NCBI RefSeq assembly: GCF_002237365.1
Contig: NZ_NMUO01000008.1
Span: 1-64,000, forward strand
From: Zobellella denitrificans
Lineage (GTDB): Bacteria; Pseudomonadota; Gammaproteobacteria; Enterobacterales; Aeromonadaceae
Reading direction: 5' to 3'
Length of the DNA stretch: 64,000 nt
The notes beneath the pieces were generated by a model. The model had not been told where the DNA came from. It ran no database searches and was given only the letters and a program-made list of their open reading frames with translations. Every line of letters starts with the position of its first letter. Positions within the stretch are counted from its first letter, which is position 1. This document shows positions 43,912 through 51,575 of the stretch, piece by piece. Position numbers and translations under genes: made by a program.

Positions 43912-44376
43912 ATGAAAATTGCAATTGCCGGTGATAGCGCAGGCGAGGACCTGGCGAAAATATTGGCTGACTATCTGTCCACACGTTATGATGTCGAGGA
44001 TATATCTCGTGATTCAGAGGGGGCCGATCCTTTCTATGCAAATTTGTCTGATCGTGTTGCATCCAGAGTGATCGACGGAACTTATGATCGTGCTATTCTT
44101 GTCTGTGGTACGGGTATTGGCGTTTGTATCGCCGCCAACAAAGTACCAGGTATTCGTGCTGCTTTGGCAAACGACACTTACTCTGCCGAGAGGGCCGCAC
44201 TTTCCAACAATGCTCAAATTATAACGATGGGGGCCCGTGTGATTGGAGCGGAAGTAGCCAAAGCTATCGCCGATGCATATCTGAAAGAGACATTTGACGA
44301 GCAAGGGCGCTCCACCGGAAATGTGAATGCGATTAATGAAGTTGATTGTAAATACCGAAAATATTTATCAAATTAA
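43912..44376 (+). CDS. eryI: RpiB-like D-erythrulose-4-phosphate isomerase
   Basis: A 154-residue RpiB/LacAB-family isomerase. It starts [15 protein letters not shown] and carries the active-site cysteine in [23 protein letters not shown] near residue 65 and [14 protein letters not shown] near residue 100. In Brucella EryI turns D-erythrulose 4-phosphate into D-erythrose 4-phosphate, the last step of the pathway. The canonical RpiB opening GxDHAA is replaced by AGDSAG, which is common in the tetrose-type branch. The gene is markedly AT-rich, supporting foreign origin of the block. Confidence 0.83.
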   Translation: MKIAIAGDSAGEDLAKILADYLSTRYDVEDISRDSEGADPFYANLSDRVASRVIDGTYDRAILVCGTGIGVCIAANKVPGIRAALANDTYSAERAALSNNAQIITMGARVIGAEVAKAIADAYLKETFDEQGRSTGNVNAINEVDCKYRKYLSN

Positions 44377-44592
44377 GAGATCTATGTAACTGATCTGATA
44401 ATGAGGCTCAGTTGTGATTAAGAAAGGTTTTCTGAAAAAATAAAAGTTTTTTCCGGAAATAGGATGGCATTAATACGTGTGGTTGTAATGTTTAGTAGCG
44501 CTTGTTAATATTTTCCGCGTGCAAATAAAGTTGAGGGAGTTATAATTCTGGTTGGCTAGTTTGGTTCGTTTAGATAGACTTTTTAGATGGTA

Positions 44593-44629
44593 AAAATCCG
44601 ATGACTGGTGGTCATCGGATTTTTTATTT
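44593..44629. terminator. Strong terminator after eryI
   Basis: A 13-bp perfect stem AAAATCCGATGAC/GTCATCGGATTTT with loop TGGTG, followed by further T residues. With an A run on the other side it can work in both directions. Confidence 0.9.
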
Positions 44630-44841
44630 TCCTCCAAATATGATATTTGACGGGAAGAGAGCATTCCTAGCGGTCGCCCTCCATTTGGTTCGGTGATTGT
44701 GTCTGAATATATAAATTATCTTGGTGTTCCTGCTCTTGCTCTTGCTCCTGTTTCTGGCTTCAGGACTATCCTAAATAGCTGTTCCGAATGGTAGATCACT
44801 ACCGGCAGCGACTGGGTTTCGCTAAGCAGACCCTCCGCGCC

Positions 44842-44910
44842 AGGGATGGCGCGGCGGAGCCCACAGGGACGGGTTTACGGCGTGTCTGCGTGTGGGACCC
44901 GGTCGATGTA
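44842..44910. repeat. Possible dispersed intergenic repeat
   Basis: The segment includes the small hairpin GCGCCA/TGGCGC with loop GGGA followed by GGCGGAGCCCACAGGGACGG and GGTTTACGGCGTG. It appears once in this window, so calling it a repeat rests on remembered similarity to elements in other genomes. Confidence 0.3.
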
Positions 44911-45358
44911 GCACTATTAGGATCAGTTATTTAGTTGCGGACGGTAGTGATGGTTGGTGGTGGGGCTGTTGACGCCCGTTTACGTGGTGCGAACCTGCAA
45001 CTGGTGGTGTGCCTGCCGTGCCGGTCCGGTATGTTCCGGCGGCTAAAGCGCCGGCTACGGGCTCCCAGTTCTGCGGTCACTACCGCCAATGGTGCGGACA
45101 GCAGAAGCGCTTGGTGTTGCTGAATAAAGTGGACAACTTGAACGCTGGGCGATTGCATTGGCCACTACCCCTATGAATATAAGGGTGATAGAAAGCCAGG
45201 AACAGGTGATCGCGAAGTTCTTGCATTGCGCAGATTGATAGAGTGCAGAGGGCATTATACTGGCGGGCCGTCTGCGGAGGACAAGACTCGCACTTCATTC
45301 GCAACCTTACGCTTGTGTGGGGTTGCATCACCTACACGGAAGTCTTGGAGAGGAAGTA

Positions 45359-45398
45359 GGGTGGCCATATGTTAAACAGTTCAACACTGTAGCCACCC
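45359..45398 (-). terminator. Hairpin downstream of dhaL
   Basis: GGGTGGC at 45359-45365 pairs with GCCACCC at 45392-45398, with an inner ACAGT/ACTGT stem. It lies just after the dhaL stop on the minus strand. No T tract, so a weak or Rho-assisted terminator. Confidence 0.45.
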
Positions 45399-45439
45399 TT
45401 ATGCCGATTATAGTGGTTTAGCTTAATACCACGGAGAGA

Positions 45440-46084
45440 TTAATCCAGGCGCCTGGCTACCGCCTCCGCCAGGGTGCCCAGGATCATGGCGCAGGACACA
45501 GAGCCGGCATCCAGCACGCCGCGGGAGCGTTCGCCCAGCCGGCTGGCGCGGCCGATCCTGGCCACCAGATCCTTGGTGGACTCACTGCCCGCCTGGGCGG
45601 CGGCCGCCATTTTTGCCAGGCAGTCCGCGAAGCCGTCGCCGGCGGCGACGGCGGCGGAAAAGGCATCGACCGCCGGCACCAGGGCATCCATCAGGCACTT
45701 GTCGCCCACCTGGGCACTGCTGATCTCCTGTACGCTGGCCAGCCCTTCACGCAGCATGGTGTCGAATTGTTCCGCATCGATGCTGTCCCGGCCTTCGATG
45801 GCCGAGGCCATGCCGAAGAAGATGCTGCCGTAGAGCGGGCCCATGGAGCCACCGATGGAGCCCATCAGGATGTTCGCCAGGATGGAGAAGCTCTGATCCA
45901 GGGTGACGGTGTCCAGCGCCTGCAGATCGTTCTTGCACAGGTTGAAGCCCTTGGCCATGTTGATGCCGTGGTCGCCGTCGCCGATCAGGCCGTCGACCTC
46001 GCTCAGGTAGGCCTTGTTGTCGATGATCTTGTCGCAGATCTCCAGCACGCACTGCTTGCCGTGCAAATTGTTGAATGTGCTCAT
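45440..46084 (-). CDS. dhaL: Dihydroxyacetone-kinase-type ATP-binding subunit DhaL
   Basis: A 214-residue all-helical nucleotide-binding subunit (E. coli DhaL 210). Conserved magnesium-binding aspartates are in DGLIGDGDHGINMAKGF near residue 33, and MGSIGGSMGPLYGSIF near residue 72 forms the ADP pocket. With DhaK it phosphorylates dihydroxyacetone or a related ketose. No DhaM (the phosphotransferase partner) is found in the window, so either ATP is used directly or DhaM is elsewhere. It is last in the rpiB-dhaK-dhaL operon and its start overlaps the dhaK stop by one base. With an RpiB-like gene in the operon, a ketotetrose such as D-erythrulose is a likelier substrate. Confidence 0.87.
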   Translation of the reverse strand: MSTFNNLHGKQCVLEICDKIIDNKAYLSEVDGLIGDGDHGINMAKGFNLCKNDLQALDTVTLDQSFSILANILMGSIGGSMGPLYGSIFFGMASAIEGRDSIDAEQFDTMLREGLASVQEISSAQVGDKCLMDALVPAVDAFSAAVAAGDGFADCLAKMAAAAQAGSESTKDLVARIGRASRLGERSRGVLDAGSVSCAMILGTLAEAVARRLD

Positions 46085-47091
46085 CAGTCTTCCTCCACCT
46101 GGGTCAGGCCAATGGATGTGGCCGGCAGGTCCAGCAGTTGTTTCAGTTCGTCGTCCAGCTTCAGTACCGTCAGGGTAGCGCCGAGCATTTCCAGCGAGGT
46201 GAAATAGTTGCCCACGTAGCTGCGGTGCACCCGGATCCCCTTTTCCTGCAGCAGTTCGGCCACCGCCGAATAGAGAATATGCAGCTCGTTGTTGGGGGTG
46301 GCGCCCAGGCCGGAGATCAGCACCGCCACCTCATCGTCGGCGGTGAAGGGCAGGTCGGGTACCACGGTGTCCACCATGATGCGTGCCATCTCGTTGGCCG
46401 GTGCCAGGGCGGTCACGTTGATACCCGGCTCGCCGTGGTGGCCGATGCCCACTTCCATGGTGCCCGCCTCGATATGGAAGTTGGGCTTGCCGGCCGCGGG
46501 GATCACGCAGGAAGACAGGCCCACGCCGATGCTGCGGGTCTGCTCGATGGTGCGCTGGGCTACCCGGATCACCCCGTCCAGGTCGTAGCCGCGGGCGGCG
46601 GCGGCACCGCCTGTTTTCCACATCAGGATCTCGCCGGCCACGCCCCGGCGCTTGCCGAGCTCGGTGGCGGGGGCCGAGGCCACGTCGTCGTTGGCCACCA
46701 CCGTCTTGATGGTGATGCCCTGTTTCTCGGCCATCTTGGTGGCCATCTTGACGTTCATGTTGTCGCCGGCGTAGTTGCCGTACAGGCAGGCCACCCCCGC
46801 GCCCCGGTCGGCGGCCTTGGCGGCATCGAGAAAGCTGATGGCGGTGGGGGAGGAAAATATTTCACCGACGGCCACGGCGTCCAGCAGGTTTTTGCCCACG
46901 TAGCCGAGGAAGGCCGGCTCGTGGCCGGAGCCGCCGCCGGTGATCACCCCCACCTTGTTGTCGGCGACCTTGCCCGGGTACTTCAGCACCCGCGGGTTGT
47001 CGGTGTGGGCCAGCAGCCGGGGATGGGCCTTGACGTAGCCCAGTACCGATTCTTCCACTACCAGATCCGGATCGTTGATGATGCGCTGCAT
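46084..47091 (-). CDS. dhaK: Dihydroxyacetone-kinase-type substrate-binding subunit DhaK
   Basis: A 335-residue subunit with the two-domain DhaK fold. GVITGGGSGHEPAFLGYVG near residue 45 and YAGDNMNVKMA near residue 103 bind substrate, and the histidine in EVGIGHHGEPG near residue 207 is the residue that forms a covalent hemiaminal with the ketose carbonyl in the family. It accepts small ketoses; related DhaK-type kinases act on D- and L-erythrulose in threitol pathways. The start at 47091 has AGGAG upstream and matches the family opening MQRIIND; an in-frame ATG 16 codons earlier is unlikely. Confidence 0.88.
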   Translation of the reverse strand: MQRIINDPDLVVEESVLGYVKAHPRLLAHTDNPRVLKYPGKVADNKVGVITGGGSGHEPAFLGYVGKNLLDAVAVGEIFSSPTAISFLDAAKAADRGAGVACLYGNYAGDNMNVKMATKMAEKQGITIKTVVANDDVASAPATELGKRRGVAGEILMWKTGGAAAARGYDLDGVIRVAQRTIEQTRSIGVGLSSCVIPAAGKPNFHIEAGTMEVGIGHHGEPGINVTALAPANEMARIMVDTVVPDLPFTADDEVAVLISGLGATPNNELHILYSAVAELLQEKGIRVHRSYVGNYFTSLEMLGATLTVLKLDDELKQLLDLPATSIGLTQVEED

Positions 47092-47200
47092 TAGAACACT
47101 CCTGTTGTCATTCCTTGCTTGTACATGTGACTGAGCCATAAGGGACTATATGTGAATCCCCTATGCCCGTAATCCTTCTTCCGTGCGAGCTGTGAGCCCG

Positions 47201-47659
47201 TTACCGTTTGTCGAGGTTTTCATAGTAACGGATGCGTTCCACCTTGGGCCCGGAGCGGCCCGCCTCGAAATCCGAGGTGACGAAGGCATGCACGATTTCT
47301 TTGGCCAGCTCGATGCCCACCACACGGGCGCCCAGGGTGATGATCTGGGCGTCGTTGCTCTTGCGTGCCCGCTGGGCCGAATAGGTGTCGTGGGCCTGGG
47401 CGGCGCGGATGCCATTAACCTTGTTGGCGGTGATGGCCATGCCGATACCGGTACCGCAGCACAGAATGCCGAGCTCCTGGGCGCCGTCGCGCACCGAGGT
47501 GGCCAGTTGGTAGGCGATGTCAGGGTAGTGCACGCTGACCCCGGCCTCGACCCCGAAATCGCTGACCTCGAAGCCCAACTCGGTCAGGTACTGCTTGAGG
47601 GTGTTCTTCATCTCCACGGCCGCATCGTCGCAGCCGATCGCTATCTTCTTGGTGATCAT
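47201..47659 (-). CDS. RpiB/LacAB family sugar-phosphate isomerase (copy 2)
   Basis: A 152-residue isomerase with cysteine in LGILCCGTGIGMAITANKVNGIRAA near residue 70 and NDAQIITLGARVVG near residue 103. It opens KKIAIGCDDAAVEMK. RpiB family members interconvert aldose and ketose phosphates; those next to DhaK-type kinases (DerI) act on D-erythrulose 4-phosphate. It is the first gene of the rpiB-dhaK-dhaL operon and the second RpiB in the window; the two are not near-identical. A ribose 5-phosphate or a sulfo-sugar role cannot be excluded. Confidence 0.82.
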   Translation of the reverse strand: MITKKIAIGCDDAAVEMKNTLKQYLTELGFEVSDFGVEAGVSVHYPDIAYQLATSVRDGAQELGILCCGTGIGMAITANKVNGIRAAQAHDTYSAQRARKSNDAQIITLGARVVGIELAKEIVHAFVTSDFEAGRSGPKVERIRYYENLDKR

Positions 47660-48069
47660 GGTGGACCTCCCGATTGATTGTTCAATTGTTCATTTGTTGT
47701 TTCATTTGATGGTTTCAGTCTAAGGCAATAGGGTTGTGTTGTGAATACTTTTGTTATTAATGTGTTCTTATGTTCGATTGTGGCGAGGGGAAAAGATACT
47801 GGAACAGGGGGGGGGGGATGAGCAAGAAGAGTGGCAGAAAAAGTATTTTTTATCAGGTGATTAGTCGTTTCTGGGTGAAAAGGCGAGCCGCGACGGCCGT
47901 GAAGGCAGTTGGTAAAAATATTGCTGGATTTTTGATCCGGATCACGACCTGTTCAAAAGAGCTTAATGGATGCAGATGATTGGGTGCTAGTTTGAAGATC
48001 GGTAGGCGAGGGCCCTTGACGACGCCGTCTTTGGGTGGCGCCAAAACATTGTGCATACAGGAGTGATCC
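47660..48069. other. Divergent region between rpiB and aldehyde dehydrogenase genes
   Basis: A 410-bp AT-rich region carrying divergent promoters. It includes repeated TTGTTCA/TTGTT stretches at 47679-47700, a run of eleven G residues at 47807-47817, a possible 53-codon frame, and GATCCGGATCAC at 47934-47945, a 12-mer found again before the gntR gene. Confidence 0.5.
47818..47979 (+). CDS. Possible small basic protein after a G11 tract
   Basis: A 53-residue frame starting MSKKSGRKSIFYQVISRF, rich in lysine and arginine, begins directly after eleven G residues, which could act as an unusual Shine-Dalgarno sequence. It has no similarity that I recognise, and it ends 90 bp before the aldehyde dehydrogenase gene. 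It could equally be untranslated leader. Confidence 0.2.
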   Translation: MSKKSGRKSIFYQVISRFWVKRRAATAVKAVGKNIAGFLIRITTCSKELNGCR

Positions 48070-49548
48070 ATGCAGCAATATCGGATGTATATCGACGGGC
48101 GCTGGGTCGAATCCCTGTCCGGCGAGTGGTTTGAATCCTCCAATCCTTATACCGGCCTGCCCTGGGCGAGGATCCCCAGGGGCAATGGGGCAGACGTGGA
48201 CTGCGCGGTTGCCGCCGCGGCCAGGGCTCTGCAGGATCCGGCCTGGCGCGGGCTCACCGCCAGCGGCCGGGGCGAGTTGCTGCGCCGGCTGGGGGATGCG
48301 CTGGCCGATCGGGCCGATTTCCTGGCCGGCATAGAGGTACGTGACAATGGCAAGCTCTATGCCGAAATGCGTGCTCAGACCCATTACCTGCGCCAGTGGT
48401 ACTACTACTATGGCGGCCTGGCCGACAAGATTGAGGGCGCGGTGATCCCTACCGACAAGGCCGGTCATTTCAATTACACCCGGCATGAGCCGGTGGGGGT
48501 CGTGGCGGCCATTATTCCCTGGAACTCGCCGCTGCTGCTCGCCAGCTGGAAGCTGGCGCCGGCGTTGGCGGCGGGCAATACGGTGGTATTCAAGCCATCG
48601 GAATACACCAGCGCTTCCCTGCTGGAATTTGCGCGCATCGTCGAGCGGGTCGGCTTTCCCCCCGGGGTGCTGAACGTAGTCACCGGCTTCGGCGCCGAGG
48701 TGGGGGCGCCCTTGGTGGAACATCCGCAAGTCGCCAAGGTGGCCTTTACCGGGTCGGATCAGACCGGCCGGCAGATTTACCAGGCGGCGGCCCGGGGCAT
48801 GAAGCGGGTCACCATGGAGCTGGGCGGCAAATCGCCCAATATCGTCTTTGCCGACGCCCGCCAGGACAACGCGGTCAAGGGGGTGATCTCCGGCATATTC
48901 GCCGCCAGCGGCCAGACCTGTGTCGCCGGCTCCCGGCTGCTGGTGCAGCGTGCCATTCACGACGAGTTCGTCGACAAGCTGCTGGCCTTCGCCCGCCACG
49001 CCCGGCTCGGTGATCCCATGAGCCCGGATACCCAGGTGGGACCGGTCACCAACCTGCCGCAGCTGGAGAAGATCCTCGGCTACATTGATATCGCCAGGGC
49101 GGAGGGGGCCGACTGCCTGCTGGGAGGTGGCCGGCCTGATACGCCTGGGCTTGAACAAGGATGGTTTGTTGAGCCCACCATCTTCGCCGGAGTGCACAAC
49201 CGCATGCGCATCGCCCGGGAAGAGGTGTTCGGCCCCGTGCTGTCCATCATTCCGTTCGAGGATGAAGAGGAGGCGGTGGCAATTGCCAACGACAGCCCTT
49301 ACGGCCTTGCCGCGGGAATATGGACCGAGGATCTGCGCCGGGCCCTGACCTTGCCGGACCGGCTGGAGGCGGGCACGGTCTGGGTCAATACCTACCGCAC
49401 CATGAGCTACCTTACACCTTTCGGTGGCTTCAAGCAGAGCGGCCTGGGCAAGGAGAGTGGCCAGGATAGCTTGCGTGAATACCTCAAGGTCAAGTCGGTG
49501 TGGTTATCGACGACGGAAGACGTGCCCGACCCTTTCGTGATCCGCTGA
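48070..49548 (+). CDS. NAD(P)-dependent aldehyde dehydrogenase
   Basis: A 492-residue ALDH-superfamily enzyme. The cofactor-binding PWNSPLLLASWKLAPALAAGN is near residue 155, general-base Glu in MELGGKSPN near residue 258, catalytic Cys in ASGQTCVAGSR near residue 292, and EEVFGPVLSIIPF near residue 388. It oxidises an aldehyde to the acid in the cytoplasm. It is preceded by AGGAG and lies between the rpiB-dhaKL operon and gntR; it is closest to gamma-glutamyl/betaine-type ALDHs in general look. The substrate may be a short hydroxyaldehyde such as glycolaldehyde from the transketolase step, as inference. Confidence 0.85.
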   Translation: MQQYRMYIDGRWVESLSGEWFESSNPYTGLPWARIPRGNGADVDCAVAAAARALQDPAWRGLTASGRGELLRRLGDALADRADFLAGIEVRDNGKLYAEMRAQTHYLRQWYYYYGGLADKIEGAVIPTDKAGHFNYTRHEPVGVVAAIIPWNSPLLLASWKLAPALAAGNTVVFKPSEYTSASLLEFARIVERVGFPPGVLNVVTGFGAEVGAPLVEHPQVAKVAFTGSDQTGRQIYQAAARGMKRVTMELGGKSPNIVFADARQDNAVKGVISGIFAASGQTCVAGSRLLVQRAIHDEFVDKLLAFARHARLGDPMSPDTQVGPVTNLPQLEKILGYIDIARAEGADCLLGGGRPDTPGLEQGWFVEPTIFAGVHNRMRIAREEVFGPVLSIIPFEDEEEAVAIANDSPYGLAAGIWTEDLRRALTLPDRLEAGTVWVNTYRTMSYLTPFGGFKQSGLGKESGQDSLREYLKVKSVWLSTTEDVPDPFVIR

Positions 49549-49738
49549 GTCATCCGTCGCCGGCCTTGCTGCCGGCGGCGCATCCATTTCCTGCGCGTGG
49601 CTCACGGTCGCCATCCGGACGTGCGCGTACTCCCTCGTCGCCACACGATTGATCTTTGGTTTATTCCTGTGAACCAATGTTCGTTTGTTGACTGTCATCC
49701 TTCCTTTCTTCCCCGTTATCGCTGACAAAAGCTCTAAC

Positions 49739-49751
49739 TTGGTACTACCAA
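49739..49751. promoter_or_regulatory. Palindromic GntR operator, copy 1
   Basis: TTGGTACTACCAA, a perfect 13-bp palindrome about a central base. The shape TGGT-N5-ACCA with the shared half-sites matches operators of the FadR subfamily of GntR regulators. It lies 169 bp before the gntR start. Confidence 0.7.
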
Positions 49752-49760
49752 GATGATCAA

Positions 49761-49786
49761 TTTTAGTGCGATCCGGATCACTAAAA
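49761..49786. promoter_or_regulatory. Dyad TTTTAGTG/CACTAAAA containing GATCCGGATC
   Basis: TTTTAGTG at 49761-49768 and CACTAAAA at 49779-49786 form an inverted repeat. It overlaps the palindrome GATCCGGATC at 49770-49779, which is also found at 47934-47943 before the aldehyde dehydrogenase gene. It may be a second operator for a different regulator. Confidence 0.35.
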
Positions 49787-49892
49787 ACGATACTGATTAA
49801 CATAAATTAATTATGTATTTGATTTTTAAGCTTTTATTTTTTGTTCTGAAATTTGTTTATCTGTGATTCTTTTGTTATTTTTTACTCATGGA

Positions 49893-49905
49893 TTGGTACT
49901 ACCAA
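49893..49905. promoter_or_regulatory. Palindromic GntR operator, copy 2
   Basis: An exact second copy of TTGGTACTACCAA, 154 bp after the first and ending 14 bp before the gntR start codon. Binding here would block gntR transcription, so autoregulation, possibly with looping between the two copies, is likely. Confidence 0.7.
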
Positions 49906-49919
49906 TGAGGTTGGCCAGG

Positions 49920-50627
49920 ATGGGAGATAGCAAAGTGGACACATTCAAACGCCTTAGGGAAGTGCTGGCCACGGCTGAAACCGATGAGTATGGCCGGATA
50001 CGCTTGCCTCCCGAGCGTAAGTTGGCTGAACAATTAGGCGTGCAGAGATCAATGGTTAGGGAGCAACTGGCCACGCTGGAAAACCTGGGTTTCATTCGGC
50101 GTACCCGCGGCAGCGGCACCTTCCTGCAGATGCCCCAGCCAGCCTTCGTGCAGATCTACTTCGATATCGCCCTGCGGCTCGGCTACATCTCGGTGGACGC
50201 GCTGGAAGGTGCCCGGGAAATGCTGGAGCGGGAAATCGCCTACAGTGCGGCCAGCAAAGCCACCGAGGCCGATATCGTCAAGCTGGAAGGACTGCTCGAG
50301 GTGATGAACGACAACAGCAACGTCAACGAGAGCCTGGCGGCGGATTACGATTTTCACCGCCACCTGGCCTACATGACCCAGAACCCGGTCATCATCCTGA
50401 TCATCCAGGGGCTGGCCTCGGTACTGAAGGAAGTGGTGCATCGCCGCCGGGTCATGGTGAGGCAGTCGCCGGCATCGATGGCGCGGACCAACGGCAGCCA
50501 CCAGGCCGTGATAGACGCACTGCGTAATAGAGATCCGGAAGCCGCCAAGCGGGCCATGGATACCCATTTCCGGGTGTGGGACGAGGAATCAAAGGAAAAG
50601 ATCAACTGGTTGACCTCGGCGGATTGA
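49920..50627 (+). CDS. GntR (FadR subfamily) transcriptional regulator
   Basis: A 235-residue regulator. The GntR winged helix covers about residues 8-75 (IRLPPERKLAEQLGVQRSMVREQL then RRTRGSGTFLQ), and the helical FCD ligand-binding domain follows, with metal-binding residues around DYDFHRHLAYMTQNPVI near residue 145 and GSHQAVIDALRNRDPEAAKRAMDTHF near residue 200. FCD-domain regulators usually sense organic acids or sugar acids. Start at 49920 has GAGG nine bases upstream. It heads the transketolase/TRAP operon, which it very likely controls; two palindromes upstream are its probable operators. Confidence 0.87.
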   Translation: MGDSKVDTFKRLREVLATAETDEYGRIRLPPERKLAEQLGVQRSMVREQLATLENLGFIRRTRGSGTFLQMPQPAFVQIYFDIALRLGYISVDALEGAREMLEREIAYSAASKATEADIVKLEGLLEVMNDNSNVNESLAADYDFHRHLAYMTQNPVIILIIQGLASVLKEVVHRRRVMVRQSPASMARTNGSHQAVIDALRNRDPEAAKRAMDTHFRVWDEESKEKINWLTSAD

Positions 50628-50691
50628 ATCGCCAAGGCGGTGCTGCACCCGGGGTTTGCGTATTCGTTTTATCTGAAGACAAGGGGTTATT

Positions 50692-51534
50692 ATGCAACAG
50701 GAACATGTCCAAATCAGTCTGGAAGAGCGCGCCTACCGCATTCGCCGGTTTGCCCTGCGCATGGGCGAGGTTCAGGGGCAGGGCTATGTGGGCCAGGCCC
50801 TGGGCATTGCCGATGTGCTGGCGGTCTCCTACTTCCAGGCGCTCAATTACCGGCCTGACGAGCCCGAATGGGAAGGTCGGGATCGTTTCCTGTTGTCCAT
50901 CGGCCACTACGCCATCGCCCTCTATGCCGCGCTGATCGAAGCCGGAATCGTGCCGGAAGACGAGCTGGAAACCTACGGCTCCGATGAAAGCCGGTTGCCC
51001 ATGTCCGGCATGGCCTCCTATACCCCTGGCATGGAAATCACCGGCGGCTCGCTGGGCCAGGGCCTCGGCATCGCCGTGGGCATGGCGCTGGGGCTGAAAA
51101 GAAAGCAGTCCGGCTCGTTTATCTACAACCTGCTGTCCGATGGTGAACTGAATGAGGGATCCACCTGGGAGGCGGCCATGTCCGCCGGCCACTGGCAGCT
51201 GGACAATCTGATCGCCATCGTCGATGTCAACAACCAGCAGGCGGATGGTCCCTCTACCCAGATCCTGAACTTCGAGCCCCTGGCCGACAAATGGCAGGCG
51301 TTCGGCTGGCAGGTGCAAAGGGTCAACGGCAATGACATAGCGGCGGTCAGCCAGGCCTTCGACCAGGCCCGCCACAGCGACTTCAAGGGTCCCCGGATCA
51401 TCATCTGTGACACCCGCATGGGGCAGGGCGTGCCATTCCTGGAGCAGCGCGAGAAGACCCACTTCATCCGGGTCGAGCCGTCGGAGTGGGAGCAGGCCCT
51501 GGCCGCGCTGGATGCCGGCTTTCAAGCCCGATAA
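50692..51534 (+). CDS. Transketolase N-terminal (thiamine-diphosphate-binding) subunit
   Basis: A 280-residue protein corresponding to the N-terminal third of transketolase. The cofactor motif is LLSDGELNEGSTWEAAMSAGHW then IAIVDVNNQQADGPS near residue 145 (SDG replaces the usual GDG), and GGSLGQGLGIAVGMA lies near residue 115. The C-terminal half is encoded by the next gene, so the enzyme is a two-subunit transketolase. Split transketolases are known in pathways for apulose 4-phosphate (AptA/AptB) and in a sulfo-sugar route (SqwG/SqwH). It transfers a two-carbon ketol unit. AAGGGG precedes the ATG. Confidence 0.87.
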   Translation: MQQEHVQISLEERAYRIRRFALRMGEVQGQGYVGQALGIADVLAVSYFQALNYRPDEPEWEGRDRFLLSIGHYAIALYAALIEAGIVPEDELETYGSDESRLPMSGMASYTPGMEITGGSLGQGLGIAVGMALGLKRKQSGSFIYNLLSDGELNEGSTWEAAMSAGHWQLDNLIAIVDVNNQQADGPSTQILNFEPLADKWQAFGWQVQRVNGNDIAAVSQAFDQARHSDFKGPRIIICDTRMGQGVPFLEQREKTHFIRVEPSEWEQALAALDAGFQAR

Positions 51535-51575
51535 CGATGTTTTATCTGCCGTGAATGGATAACAAGGACACTAAC

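Larger units (their letters stand above)
44377..45439. other. Gene-poor right junction of the erythritol block
   Basis: About 1060 bp without a supported gene. It begins AT-rich, contains a strong terminator, and changes near 44.8 kb to GC-rich sequence including GCGCCA-GGGA-TGGCGC and the segment GGCGGAGCCCACAGGGACGG, which resembles dispersed intergenic repeats I recall from marine gammaproteobacteria. Short frames on both strands have no start sites or family similarity. It looks like a recombination scar between two catabolic blocks. Confidence 0.5.
49549..49919. other. gntR upstream region
   Basis: A 371-bp gap. A GC-rich hairpin CGCCGGC/GCCGGCG at 49558-49577 may end the ALDH transcript. 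The rest is AT-rich and contains two identical palindromes and a GATCCGGATC core, listed separately. No gene is seen. Confidence 0.6.

Noticed and set aside
44931-45331. Possible transposase remnant in the junction
   Set aside because: Short frames on both strands show no catalytic motif or inverted repeats; not enough to call an insertion sequence.
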